Shown: one piece after another, positions 32,263-44,200 of the stretch
Layout of the letters: every line of letters starts with the position of its first letter
Numbering within the stretch: position 1 is the stretch's first letter
Virus record (IMG/VR): IMGVR_UViG_3300027996_000014
Location: 24,209 to 88,208 of that record
Reading direction: 5' to 3' (one strand)
Length of the DNA: 64,000 nt
Source: a virus
Notes under the pieces: model-generated
Told to the model about the DNA's origin: nothing
The model's database searches: none
The model's input: the letters and a program-made list of their open reading frames with translations, nothing else
Made by a program: the position numbers and the translations under genes

Positions 32263-35200
32263 TTAACAAGTTAATAAAAATTCTTCAAACTGTCTTTCAA
32301 ATTCCATATCTTGTACTGAAATTAAGTCGTCTGCTCCTAAATTAGTAGGAGTATTATCATTCTTTTTAATTTCGTTAAGTCTTTCTAAATTTAATGGTTT
32401 AATACTTGTTGGTTTAAAAGTAGGAGAGCTAAAATGTTCAGGATTTGAAGTATTAATTACTAATAATTTTGAAGCTCTTGATAATGCTACATAAATTAAA
32501 GAATGTTTTTCACTTCCTATTATTTTTGCATCTTGTTTTAATATTGAAGAATTTCCTCTAGGTAATGTATCAGTTTCAAAAAATACATTTTTAATAGTAC
32601 TACCTTGAGCTTTATGAATAGTTACAGCATGCCCAAAGTCAATAGCTTTACTTACTCGTAATTCATTTGCTATACCTTTATGTATTAAATAATTATATTT
32701 TTCCATTTTTTTAGTAGAAGGATTATATATGTAATCACCTCCTATTAATGTATTTTCAAAATATTTAGAAGTAGATTCTACTGCACTATAATAAGCTCCC
32801 CACATTCTATTATTAGCTAATGCTGCTTGTTTAGCAGAATGTAATTTACTCATTACATTAGATATTTCTTTATTGTTATTTTGAAAATCTTCTTCATTTA
32901 ATTCATCAAATATAAAAGAATCATTTTCAGATAATTGCAAATATTTACCACTTGCATATTTACTTACTTTTTTAATACCTAATTTTTCTAATTCTTCTAA
33001 TTTCTTAGAAGTAGCTTCTATTGAATAAGCTGATCCTATTTTTTCTGTTTTAGTAATAGTATATTTCATACTATTTGCAATATTTTGTTTTTCTATTTGC
33101 TTTGAATTATATCCAGCATATCCTACAATTATATCACCAGGTATTAAATCACCAACTCTACCTAAAGTTTTACGAATTCTTAAATTAGATGCAGTAACAC
33201 CTTTATTAGTATAACTAATAAGAGTAGATTCTTCTGGTTCTGCTTTAAATGTTTCTACTAATAAATTATTAAATTCAGTTGAAGCTAAATATTTTAATTT
33301 ATTAGAATTTTCTAATCTTGGTATTTTACCATTAGTATTTTTTCTAAGTTCAGTTAATAATTGTAATATTTTATCATCGTCAGTTCTTTTAACTTCAGTT
33401 AATAATATTTGTTCTGGTGTGCTAAATGATTTAGAAACTTGTTTTACAACAGGATTTGAAACATCTACTTCAGGGATTTGTAAAATATCTCCCATAAATA
33501 TAACTTTAACATTATAATTTTTAATAGCATCTTGAAGAATTTTATAATCTTTATTACTTAACATAGATACTTCATCTATTACCATAATATTATCACTATA
33601 TCCAAATTTATCAGTTAATTTTTTTCTTAATACTGATTCTTTTACTCCAGTTATTCTATTTTTAGATTCTCCTATTGCAGACGCTATAGTCATAGGTAAT
33701 TCTTTATTACCTGCTTTTACTGTTGCAGAAGCTAATTCAGTAGTTGCAGCATGTGTAGGAGCAAGATAAACAAATGTTGTATTTGGTAATAATTTTTGTA
33801 AATATCCTATTACTGCAGTCTTACCTGTTCCAGCAGCTCCTTGTAAAGTAATTGCTTTTTTAGAATTACTATTTTCTACAAATTCAGCTAATCTAGTTAA
33901 TGCTTTATCTTGACCTTCAGTTAATGTAAAATCAGTATCAATAGTTCTATTTTTATAAGTAAATTTATTTTCTTTAACTTCAGGATTAGTCTCATTACTT
34001 GGCTGTGTAGATGGTTGTGTAGAAATAGCACCTGTATCATTATTAAAACCAAATTCTTCTTGTAGTCTTTGTTTTAAATAAGTATACGTCTGTGGAGCTT
34101 TTTCTTTAAGTTTTGCTAAACCAGTACCAAACCCATCTTTAGGGAATACTAATGATCTACCATCAGCTTTTATTTTAGCTATGTCAGAATCAATAACGTT
34201 TTTGTTTGATTGTAAATCATTGTCAGACATAAATGCAGAAGCATTATTATTAGGTTGAAGCTTAGTAGCTATTCCAAAAGCATTTTCATTATTTCTAATT
34301 TGAGCTTGTCCACCAGTACCTTTTCTTTGTGTGTTATCTCCAAATACATATATCTTATCAGGGTTAGCTTTTAAGTCAGCACTCGTATATCTATTAACTA
34401 CTTCTATTTTAGGTGTAGAAATTAAATTTGATTTTATAACCTCATTAGCTGGTTGAGAGAATGTTTTTTTATACACATCTCTAATAGCTTGGTCAGATTT
34501 TTTCCATACTTCAGTTGAAGATAAACTTCTTGAACCAATGCCTGCAAAGTTTTTAGTTAATGTAGGAGTATTAGCTGGTACAAAACCCCCTAACAAAGAA
34601 TTTGTTTCTGGATCAAGATGTACTTCTTTAACCCATTCAAACCAAGAATCTTTAGTACCATCATATACATAAACAGTCTTGCCTTCATTAATAGCCATCT
34701 GTACCGCATACCCTGTACCTCCTTTTACTTGAGGAATTTTAGCTATTTTACCATGATTCATTACTGAATCTTTGTCAATAATTGTACCTACAGCATATAC
34801 AGCATCTGAATATTTAACTTGTGCCCAATTTCTAATCATATAATTAGATCTAACTTGGTGAGTAGGAGCAATTCTTCCCATTTGTCTGGCAGCTATAGTA
34901 ACTTTTTTCTGACCTTCATCATAATCTTTTTGAGATAGGTTAACAGGCTTGACACCCTTAAGTTCTGGACTGTCTAATTCAGTAGCTCCAGGTTCTCTAT
35001 AATGGTTATGCTTTACAACTCTATATTCTCTTCCTATCTTATCCCAAGCTGTATCTCCCCCCTTAGCCCCACCTGAATGATTAGTAAATTCTGAAGGGCT
35101 ATTAATCTCACTAACTGGTTGAGTAGATGTTACATCTGATTCTTTATTATTAGATTTAATTAAATTTAAAGATTCTTCAATTGCTGCTGGTAATAAAGAA

Positions 35201-38200
35201 TCAGGATTAATATTGAATCCCATTGTTTCTAAAAGTTCAATTAACATATCTACTAACTTAGTCCAAAAAGGTTTAGCATTTACATCAGTAATTTCATTAA
35301 GTCTTTCTTGAAATCCTTTATCTGTAAGAGCCATTGTTACAAACTCTTGTAATTTAACAGTACCATAGTATTTACTAAGGTTTTTAGAATCACTAAAATC
35401 AACAGATGGTAAATTAATGCCAATATCAAGATTATGCTTATCTAAATAATTAGCTAATGATGTTTGTTCGTCTACATTAAGAACTTTATCACTACCATCT
35501 ACATTATCTTTTCTCCATTTCCAAGTCCAATATTTTCTAGTCCAAGAATCTATTCCATCTTTTCCTTCTTTTTTTATTAATGCATCTATATATTGTTTTT
35601 GTAAATTTTTTAAATTTTCAATAATAGTTATTTGAGCTTTTGTAAGTTGATCTAAATTTCCTTCTTCATACTTATAAATTAAATCAGAAGTATAACCATG
35701 AATTGTTTCATGTGCAAATGCTGATGCAATAATACTATTATTACTATTATCTAAAGCTACTCCTAATCCTGATTTTTTATTTAAATTTAAAGTAATTTTA
35801 CCATTAACATATTGAGCAACTCCCGCATTAACTTCATTTATAAAATTTAATTCTAACTTATCATTACCTTCAATTTGATTAAGCATATCTAATAATTCTC
35901 TATTGTATGAATTAACATTATCATTAGTGATTAATTTATTCATTAATGATTTAAATGCTTTATTACCTGTTTCTTTTGTAGTAATTTTAATTTTGTTAAC
36001 AGCTTTATCATTTTCATTATTAATTATATTAGGAGTAAATTTTTCTACTGGAGTAACTTTTATTGGTGATTTTTTATGAGCAGGATGTACTATTGAATTA
36101 TTATTATCAAAAGATTGAGAATTATATTGAACAAATCCATATTCACCTTTTAACATAGGTATCATTTCATATTTATTTGTTTCATCATTATATTCATAAA
36201 TTGCAAACCCTGCTTTTGATCTTGATAATTTTATACTTAAAAATTTAATAGGACTAACTGTATCAAATTCTTCATAAGTATACATTGATTTCTTAGTATC
36301 TTTAATTGTAAATGAACTAGGTATATCTTCTTTACTATCTATTTCATCTATTTTAATTGTACGAAGTAAATCTGGATTATTTTGAAAAAACTGTTTAGTA
36401 AACCCAGATGGTATACTATAAGAAGGTTCACCATTTTCATCAAGATGTCCATTAAATGTATTAGTAAAACTAAGAGAAGATTCACTTAAAGATTTACCAA
36501 AGTTCATATTTTGCAAATATACAACAGGAATATATTTAAGATATTGTTTAGCTCCTTGATTACCTCCTTCAAGATAAGCAGCTAATATTAACTCTTGAGC
36601 TAACATTCTCATAGTATAATCAATTCCATTAAATACACCTATTTTACTTTCTGATTTTAATAAGTAAAGAAATCCATCATAAATATTACTTTCATCATAA
36701 TTCTCTGCAGTAGCTGCATCAAAATTAATTCTAGAAATTGTACCATCAATTTTTGGATCAGGTTCTAATTTATTTAAAAAATTATTTTCTCTATACCATT
36801 GTTCACCTGATAATTGATTTAATATTGTAGCAAGACTTAAATTAGTTCCTGGAACATCTACAAATAACCTATTTCTTTCAATATTTGGATCATAGGTCAT
36901 TAAATTTGTATTAGTATTATTAAACATAAAAGAACGAATTCCTTTAAATATTTTATTAAATATTTCCATTTGTTTAACTGAAGATAAATCACTGCCTCTT
37001 GGTATATGATTTTGTATTTCTTGATTTACTAAACTTACACCTAATTGTTGATAAGGAAAATATTTCTCATAAATAGTATTCGCAAACATTGCTCCATATT
37101 TTGCAGCAAAACCATTAATAGTAGTAGGTGTAACTAAACCATTTTTGTCATACTCTCCCATTAATTTATCAGCATTATAAATGCTATGGTTACTAAGATT
37201 ATTTACTTGTTTTACTTTAAAATTATTTTCAGTAAGTGAAGTAGGTAAACCTTTTGCTTCTGTATTAACAGCTGATTGAATTTTTTTAATTTCTTTACCT
37301 ATTTCAGTAAGATTTCTAAATTTTTCTACTAATAATAATTGTTTAATATTAAAATCACTAGTAGTATTTTTAGAAATTACTAATTTACTTTTTAAGTTTT
37401 CTAGTAATTCTTCTCCTGATTGATTTTCTAAATGAGATAAATCATGCTCATTTACAAGTCTATTAGATTTATCATATTTAAGTAATAAATTATCATAAAT
37501 TACACTTTCAACATCTTGTACAAAAGGAGCTAATGAAGATCTACTATTTGTTAATTCTTCAATATATTCCCATATAATAGGTTGAGTAATTAATCCTGAA
37601 ATCTCAGTTTCTTCAAACCCTAATGAAACCATTGCCCGAATAGCATCAAAAGTTTCATTATTAATATTTAATTTATCTAAAATTTGTGCTTTTTCATTAT
37701 CTACTGCAGTTGATTGTAAAGATTTAACAATATTAGACTTAAGTTTTAATGAACTTTTTTCATCTTTTGTTAATTCTCTTTTAGCAATTTTTGCATTTTG
37801 AATAATTTGCTGAGAACGTAAAGTATATTTATTTGATAAATCTCCTTTTGAAGTAATATTCCCAAAAGTAGCAATGTTATTATTATAAGTTAATATAGAT
37901 GATTGTGATGGCTTAGCTCCTTTTTTGAATAAAAATTTAGTATCTTCTTCTGAAAGATTTAAAATAGTTAATTCTTTACCTTGTGTAATTGTTACAAAAG
38001 AGGAATCTAATGAGAATGCACCTACTCCATTTTTACCTGAAGTTGCGTTAATAAATTTATTTCTTTGGTATGCATCAGAAAGAATTGTAACTCTTTCTTC
38101 TAATTCACCATTATCTTTTCTTATTTTATTAACTTTGTCTGCAATGTTTTTGAATTCACCAAATGAATCAATATCCATATTCATAGCAATAATCTCTGGA

Positions 38201-41200
38201 TTATTACTAGTCATAATTTTAATATGAATATCTATAATAGCATTTTGTCTATGTGCTACGTAAGAACGCTTTAACATTTTTAATTCAGCAACAGCATCAT
38301 TGTATTCTTTTTGAACAGTATTATTTAAATTTTTAAATAAATCAGCTATAAAGTCACTTACTTCTTTCTCATATATATCACTATTTTCAAAGCTTTCTAA
38401 TAAATCTCTTTCCTCTTTATTAAACCCTAAATCTTTTTTAATATCTAAAATAGTTTCTACTACTTCTTTTATTTTCCCGTCAATTACTTTTTTACTTTTT
38501 AAGAAAGTAGTACTAAGTTTTCCATTTGTATAATGAGTATTGTACATGTACGTGTACAATTTATCAACATCAAAATCAGATCCCATTTGAGCAACCCAAT
38601 CTCTTGGCGTTAATAGTAAATCTCCAGATGCTTCTGGTAAAAATCCTACTACTTCAATTGCAGCCATAGAACTCTTTGCTTGATTAGGAATACGGAAACC
38701 AAATAAAGTTAATACTTTTTGAGGTATTTTTTTAAAATCTAATTTACCATCTGTTATAAAATCATTTATATTTAAAATTTGTCCTTTCTCGTCACGTATT
38801 TTAAACGGCAGCATAATTTGAGCAGGTAACATTTTACCTGTAAGCTTACCTTTTGCATCATATTCTGGACGCAAAGGCTGTAATCCTTTAGCAGCATCAT
38901 AATTAGAAGAAAATACTACACCTGATTTAGCTAATTCTGCATCAGCTTCTGCCCCTTCTTTTCTTCTAAATCCTTCTTCAGACCCAAGTACTCCTGATTG
39001 ACCAGGGAATTTTTGTTTAATTACTTTTTTACTAACAATTGAAGTAAGAATGCTTTCAAATTTAGTACTATAAGGAGATGACCATAATGGTATTTTAAAA
39101 TCTGTACCCTCTTCGTTTAATTCTAGTGAATCTAACATATTTCTAGGATATCCCTGCCTAGTCTTTACTTCTTCAATTAATATTTCTTGTAATTTTTCAA
39201 TAGGAATTGATTTACGTGAAACTGGATTACCATCTTCATCATATGTAAGTAGTCCTAGCTTCTCAGCAAGCTTCTCTTGTGCATTACCAAAAAGTTCATG
39301 ATAATAGTTATCATATTCTTTTTTAAGTTGCTCTCCTGTAACTCCTGGCTCTATTTGTAAATCTAAAATATCTGAAAATAAAAGTTTACGAGCTTGTGTT
39401 CCTATATTAACAGAACTTTTACTACGGTCATAAGGTACATCTTGCTGTATTCTAAAGTTAGTTCTTGGTATAAATAATGCGTTGTCTGTTGTAATTTCAA
39501 GGTTATCTAATACGTTCCCATTATTATCAAATACATCTATAGAGCTTTCAATAGCACCTACTTTAGTTGCTGTACCAAAACTAGCTCTAACTGTAATGTT
39601 ACTTTGGCCATTACCCGCATTCTTACTTTCTTTAGTTTCAAATTTTTCTAAAGCTATTCTAATTTTATCAATTTCAAGTTCAGTTGTTAATTGTGGAATT
39701 AATGGAAAACTAGAAGATTTAATATATAATCTTTTATCAATATTTTGTTCAACTGATAAAATATTACCAACATAAACTGGTTTCATCGGCTGAAGTACCA
39801 TTCCTAACTCTTCATGCGATAATTTATTACTTTCTGTAATTCCATTCTTATTTTGAGAATTTATTTTATCTGTAAAATCATTATAATTTTTTTCAGATAA
39901 TCTACCTAGTTGCATAAGTACATATAAATGTTCTTTCCATGTAGTATATTCTTGAGCATCAGCTCCTTCAATATTAGAATAATTCTTCTTAAAATCTTTC
40001 ATTATTCTAGAGAAGTACTTCAACCTAACTGAATCGTCTACATTACTACTATTTAATTTTTTATCATTAAAAAATACTTGATAATATTTATTATTACTAC
40101 TATCAGCTAATTCTAACCCTGGTGCAATATCACCTGCTAATCTTTTACCTAGATTAATAAATGTATCTTCTAAATTTAATTTAAGTATTTGATTACTGTC
40201 CATTTCTGCTACTAATGCAGCTTCTTCAGTAAGTCCTTCTTTTAATAAAGAATCAACTCTATTTTCTTTTGATGTAAATTTAGCATATTGAGCAGGATCA
40301 CCAATAAACAATTTATGTGCTTCAGCGTTTGCTATTAAACTATTAAATACATAATCCATTGCTGCCCACTTAACAGGATTAGTTCCTTTAGCAACATTTT
40401 TCATATATTCTTTGTCCAAGAAACTATTTTTCTCATCTTTATTATTAAGACCAATATTTAATTTATCCCAGTCTTCTAATTTTTTATTAGTTAACTTTTC
40501 AATTATATCATTTAAATGTTCTTTAATGTCACTTTCAACTTCACCTTTATTAATATTATCAGGATTATCTGCTAAAATATCTAATAAATTTCTAGTTTCT
40601 CCATTAAATTCAATTTCTAAAAAGTTTAATGATTCTAATAAATAAAAATAATTTGGTTTGTAACCTTTCACATTAGTAGCTTGATTGTTACTAGTTATTC
40701 TAGCGATCTCAGGCTTTACTAAAGAGTCATATAATGTATCTATATTCTTTTTTGATATTTCTCCTCCTTCTAAATTAAGTTCATGAGATAATGCTTGTAT
40801 AGTAAGCATTGTAGTTTTATCTGACATAGTAGGATAGAAGAAAGAGACTTTTCTTCTTACACTATTATTAAGAATAGTTTTAGAATTATTAAAAAATAAT
40901 CCAAGTTTAGTTACTTCGTGTTCTGCTGCAGTTAAGTTATTTAATTTACGATTATCTTTACTATCAGTATATTGTTTCTTTAATGCTTCTAATGATAAGT
41001 AACCTACACTAAAGTGTTCTCTTGCTAAATCTTTAGATTCTTCATCAGTAATATCATCTAACCATAAACTATATTTAGAAAAAGATATTTTTCTAAGATC
41101 AGCAATTATATCAGCATTTACAAATGTTCCATCTTCATTGTAACTAGTGATATCACGCATTCTATTTATTAATGAATTATTATTACCATAAGAATAAATA

Positions 41201-44200
41201 GTTTTACCACCTGCTTGAAAAGAATTACTAGTAATACTTTTATTATTTGTAGCTTCAATTTTAGCTAATTCTTTAATTACAGTATCTGTAATTATTTTAA
41301 AATTATCTAATAAAATATCTTTATCATTTTTTACACTATCAACTGTTCCTTTTAATTGTTTAGCTATTACATTTACTAATCCATTACTATGTGTAAATAA
41401 TTCTATCCATGTTTTACTTTTACCTTTAGCTTTAAACTTTCCATTTTTTAAATCTTTATATGTTTCATCAGAAACAACAATTCCAAAGTTACCTAACCAT
41501 ATTGCTAAATCATTGAATGAAATATCATTAGGATTATTTTTCCATTCTGTAGCTTGATTAATCAAATTGTTTGCTACTTCTCTATTGACTATATATTCTT
41601 TATCATTATTTACAGTAACTAAATTACTTTGTGTAAATGTACCTTTGAGATTAGAATTCCATATTGTTCTTAATTTATTTTCAATCGATGAAGCATTAGA
41701 TGACCAATTTTGAAGAGTATAGTTTCCTTTTCCATCTCTACTCCACATTACAAATGACATATTTATATTATGCTTAGTCATATCTGAAGTAAATTCATTT
41801 TTGATTTTTTGTGAAGCATTTTCTAGTTTATCAATAACTGATTTTAATGATAAATTCTTTTTAGCATGAACTTTTAATATTTTAATAAGTAATTTAAAAT
41901 CAGAAGGTTTATTTGCTAATATTCTATGTAATTCATTATATAACTCATCAAAATTAATCATTTCTGGTAAACCTATTAAGTTCACTACTGGACCTTTTTC
42001 GTTAACTGCTTGAATAGCACTAAAAAACTTTTTAAATTCTGCAGAAGCATTATTTTTAGAATCAATTGTATATTTCCATTCATCAGAATGAATAACATCT
42101 CCTAATCCTGATTCATCTTCTTGTTCAGTTGTAGGTAATTCTTGAACTATACCTGTATTTAATAATGATAAGTTTTGGTTAACTAATCTACTAACTTTTG
42201 AAAATTGTTTTACTACAGCTTCAATTTTAGCAGCAGTATTTACTAATCCATTATCTTTATAAAACTGAGCTGTTTTACTTAAAGCATCTAATTCTTTTTT
42301 TAATATTTGCTTAGTGTTAATTTTACCTTTTTTATTTTTCTTTTTTGCTTCAATTCCAGCATTAATAATTACTGATGAAAGATATGTAATTGTAGATTGT
42401 TGAGTTCTAGGATCAAGACCAATAATAAGATTTTTATTAATAGCTCTTTTTTGAGCTTTTATTTGAGCATCACGATCTTCTTGAGTTTGTCCTTCAGCTA
42501 ATTGATCTTTATTTAAATAATTAGGAACTAAGTCATCTGATTCATTTTCATCTTCATCATTTAAGTCATTTAAAGCATCTAAATCATCATCAGTCATTTC
42601 TGCTGAATCAGTTGTAGTACCATCAATAATTATATCTTTATTATTTATTGTAGTACTTTTAATATCTCTTAATAATTCAAGAGCACCATTAACTAATTTT
42701 TTACCTTTTTCAGTTATATCTGGAGAAGTAAGTTGTTCTTCTAATTCAGAAATAGTGCTATTTTTTGCTAATAACATACTTGAAACTTCTTCACTTATTT
42801 CATTTTCTACATCAATTTCTGTTTCAACTTCACTAGTTTGTTTTGCTGGTTTTGTTTGCTGTAATGGGTCTAAAGATTCTTTCTTTTCAAGAGGAGTGTT
42901 TGGTTTATTAGCAATCTTACTTACTTTCTTACCTTTTGCAAATGCATCATCAAATGTAATTGAAGGTTGAATAGTATATCCCCATTTAGGTTCTGCTTCA
43001 GTTCCTATATTAACAGATATAAGTTTAGTTTGATAAGATTTTTTAAGATATTCAGAATATGTTTCAGATACTACTTCATTATCATCGTTGATAAGAACAG
43101 CTACTCCAGCACTTGCTAGTGTTAAAGTCTCTTTATCAGCATTAACTAGCATTTTTTTTAATATCTCTTCTAATTGTAATAAAGATTTTCTATTTGATTC
43201 AGGTTGATTTTTGTTAAAATTAGGAGAAATTACGGCTGCACTTTTACCTTTCGGAGCAGAAGTCATATCAACTCCTGGTCTACCAAACTCAATACCACTA
43301 CCAGTAACCGTTAACAAAGGAATACTACTGTTACCCTCAGCATAATTACTAAGCATTGAATCTAATCCATCTTCACCTTTAGTATTTACTATATGTATAA
43401 ATTGAGAAAGATATTTTCTAATTCCTTTTGTTTCAGTAATATCTACACCTAAGTTACTTTCTAATATTTTTTTTACAATAGGATTAGTAGTATCTTTTGT
43501 CATATATATCTCAACTGCTTTCATTACAGAATCAATAGCTTCTTTACCCAACATAGTTCTTTCTAAAGGAATAGCCAGTCTTTCTTTGGGCCCTATTTGA
43601 ACAATTATATATAATCTTCCATCTTTAGGTTTATTATTGTTAATAATATTATCCTTATCTACTTTATTAGTACCAGCTTGAAAATTATACGCACCATCTT
43701 TACCAATAGCTAATTTTAAATTAGGATCAGGCATTGCTTCGGCAACACTCATTGATTTTCCAGTATGGTTTCTAATTAATCTACCAAAACTTTTATATGT
43801 AATTTGAGTATTAACTTTTCCTTTTTCTATTACTTTATTTCTAATTGCTTCTAAGGCAGCTTTATCTTCAGCTATACCTTCTTGAGTATTGTCAATATTT
43901 TCACTTCTTATCCAAGCTGTATCATGAACATACGCAACATATTCTCCACCTTTAGTCTTAATAACTATTGGAACTTCAGCTCTATATTCAGGAGAGTTCT
44001 TATAAGTATCAATAGTATATTTTGCTATTATTTCTTTTAATCTATCTTGCCATAAAACTTTTTCTCTAGTTGAAGAAGTAGGGTCAAATACTTCACCTTC
44101 ATAATCTTCTTCAACTTCTAATACTATTTTAGTACCTTTTGTAAATTTGTTAGGATCTAATAAATGTACATTATCAACATCATCAGTAAATTCTTCTCTA

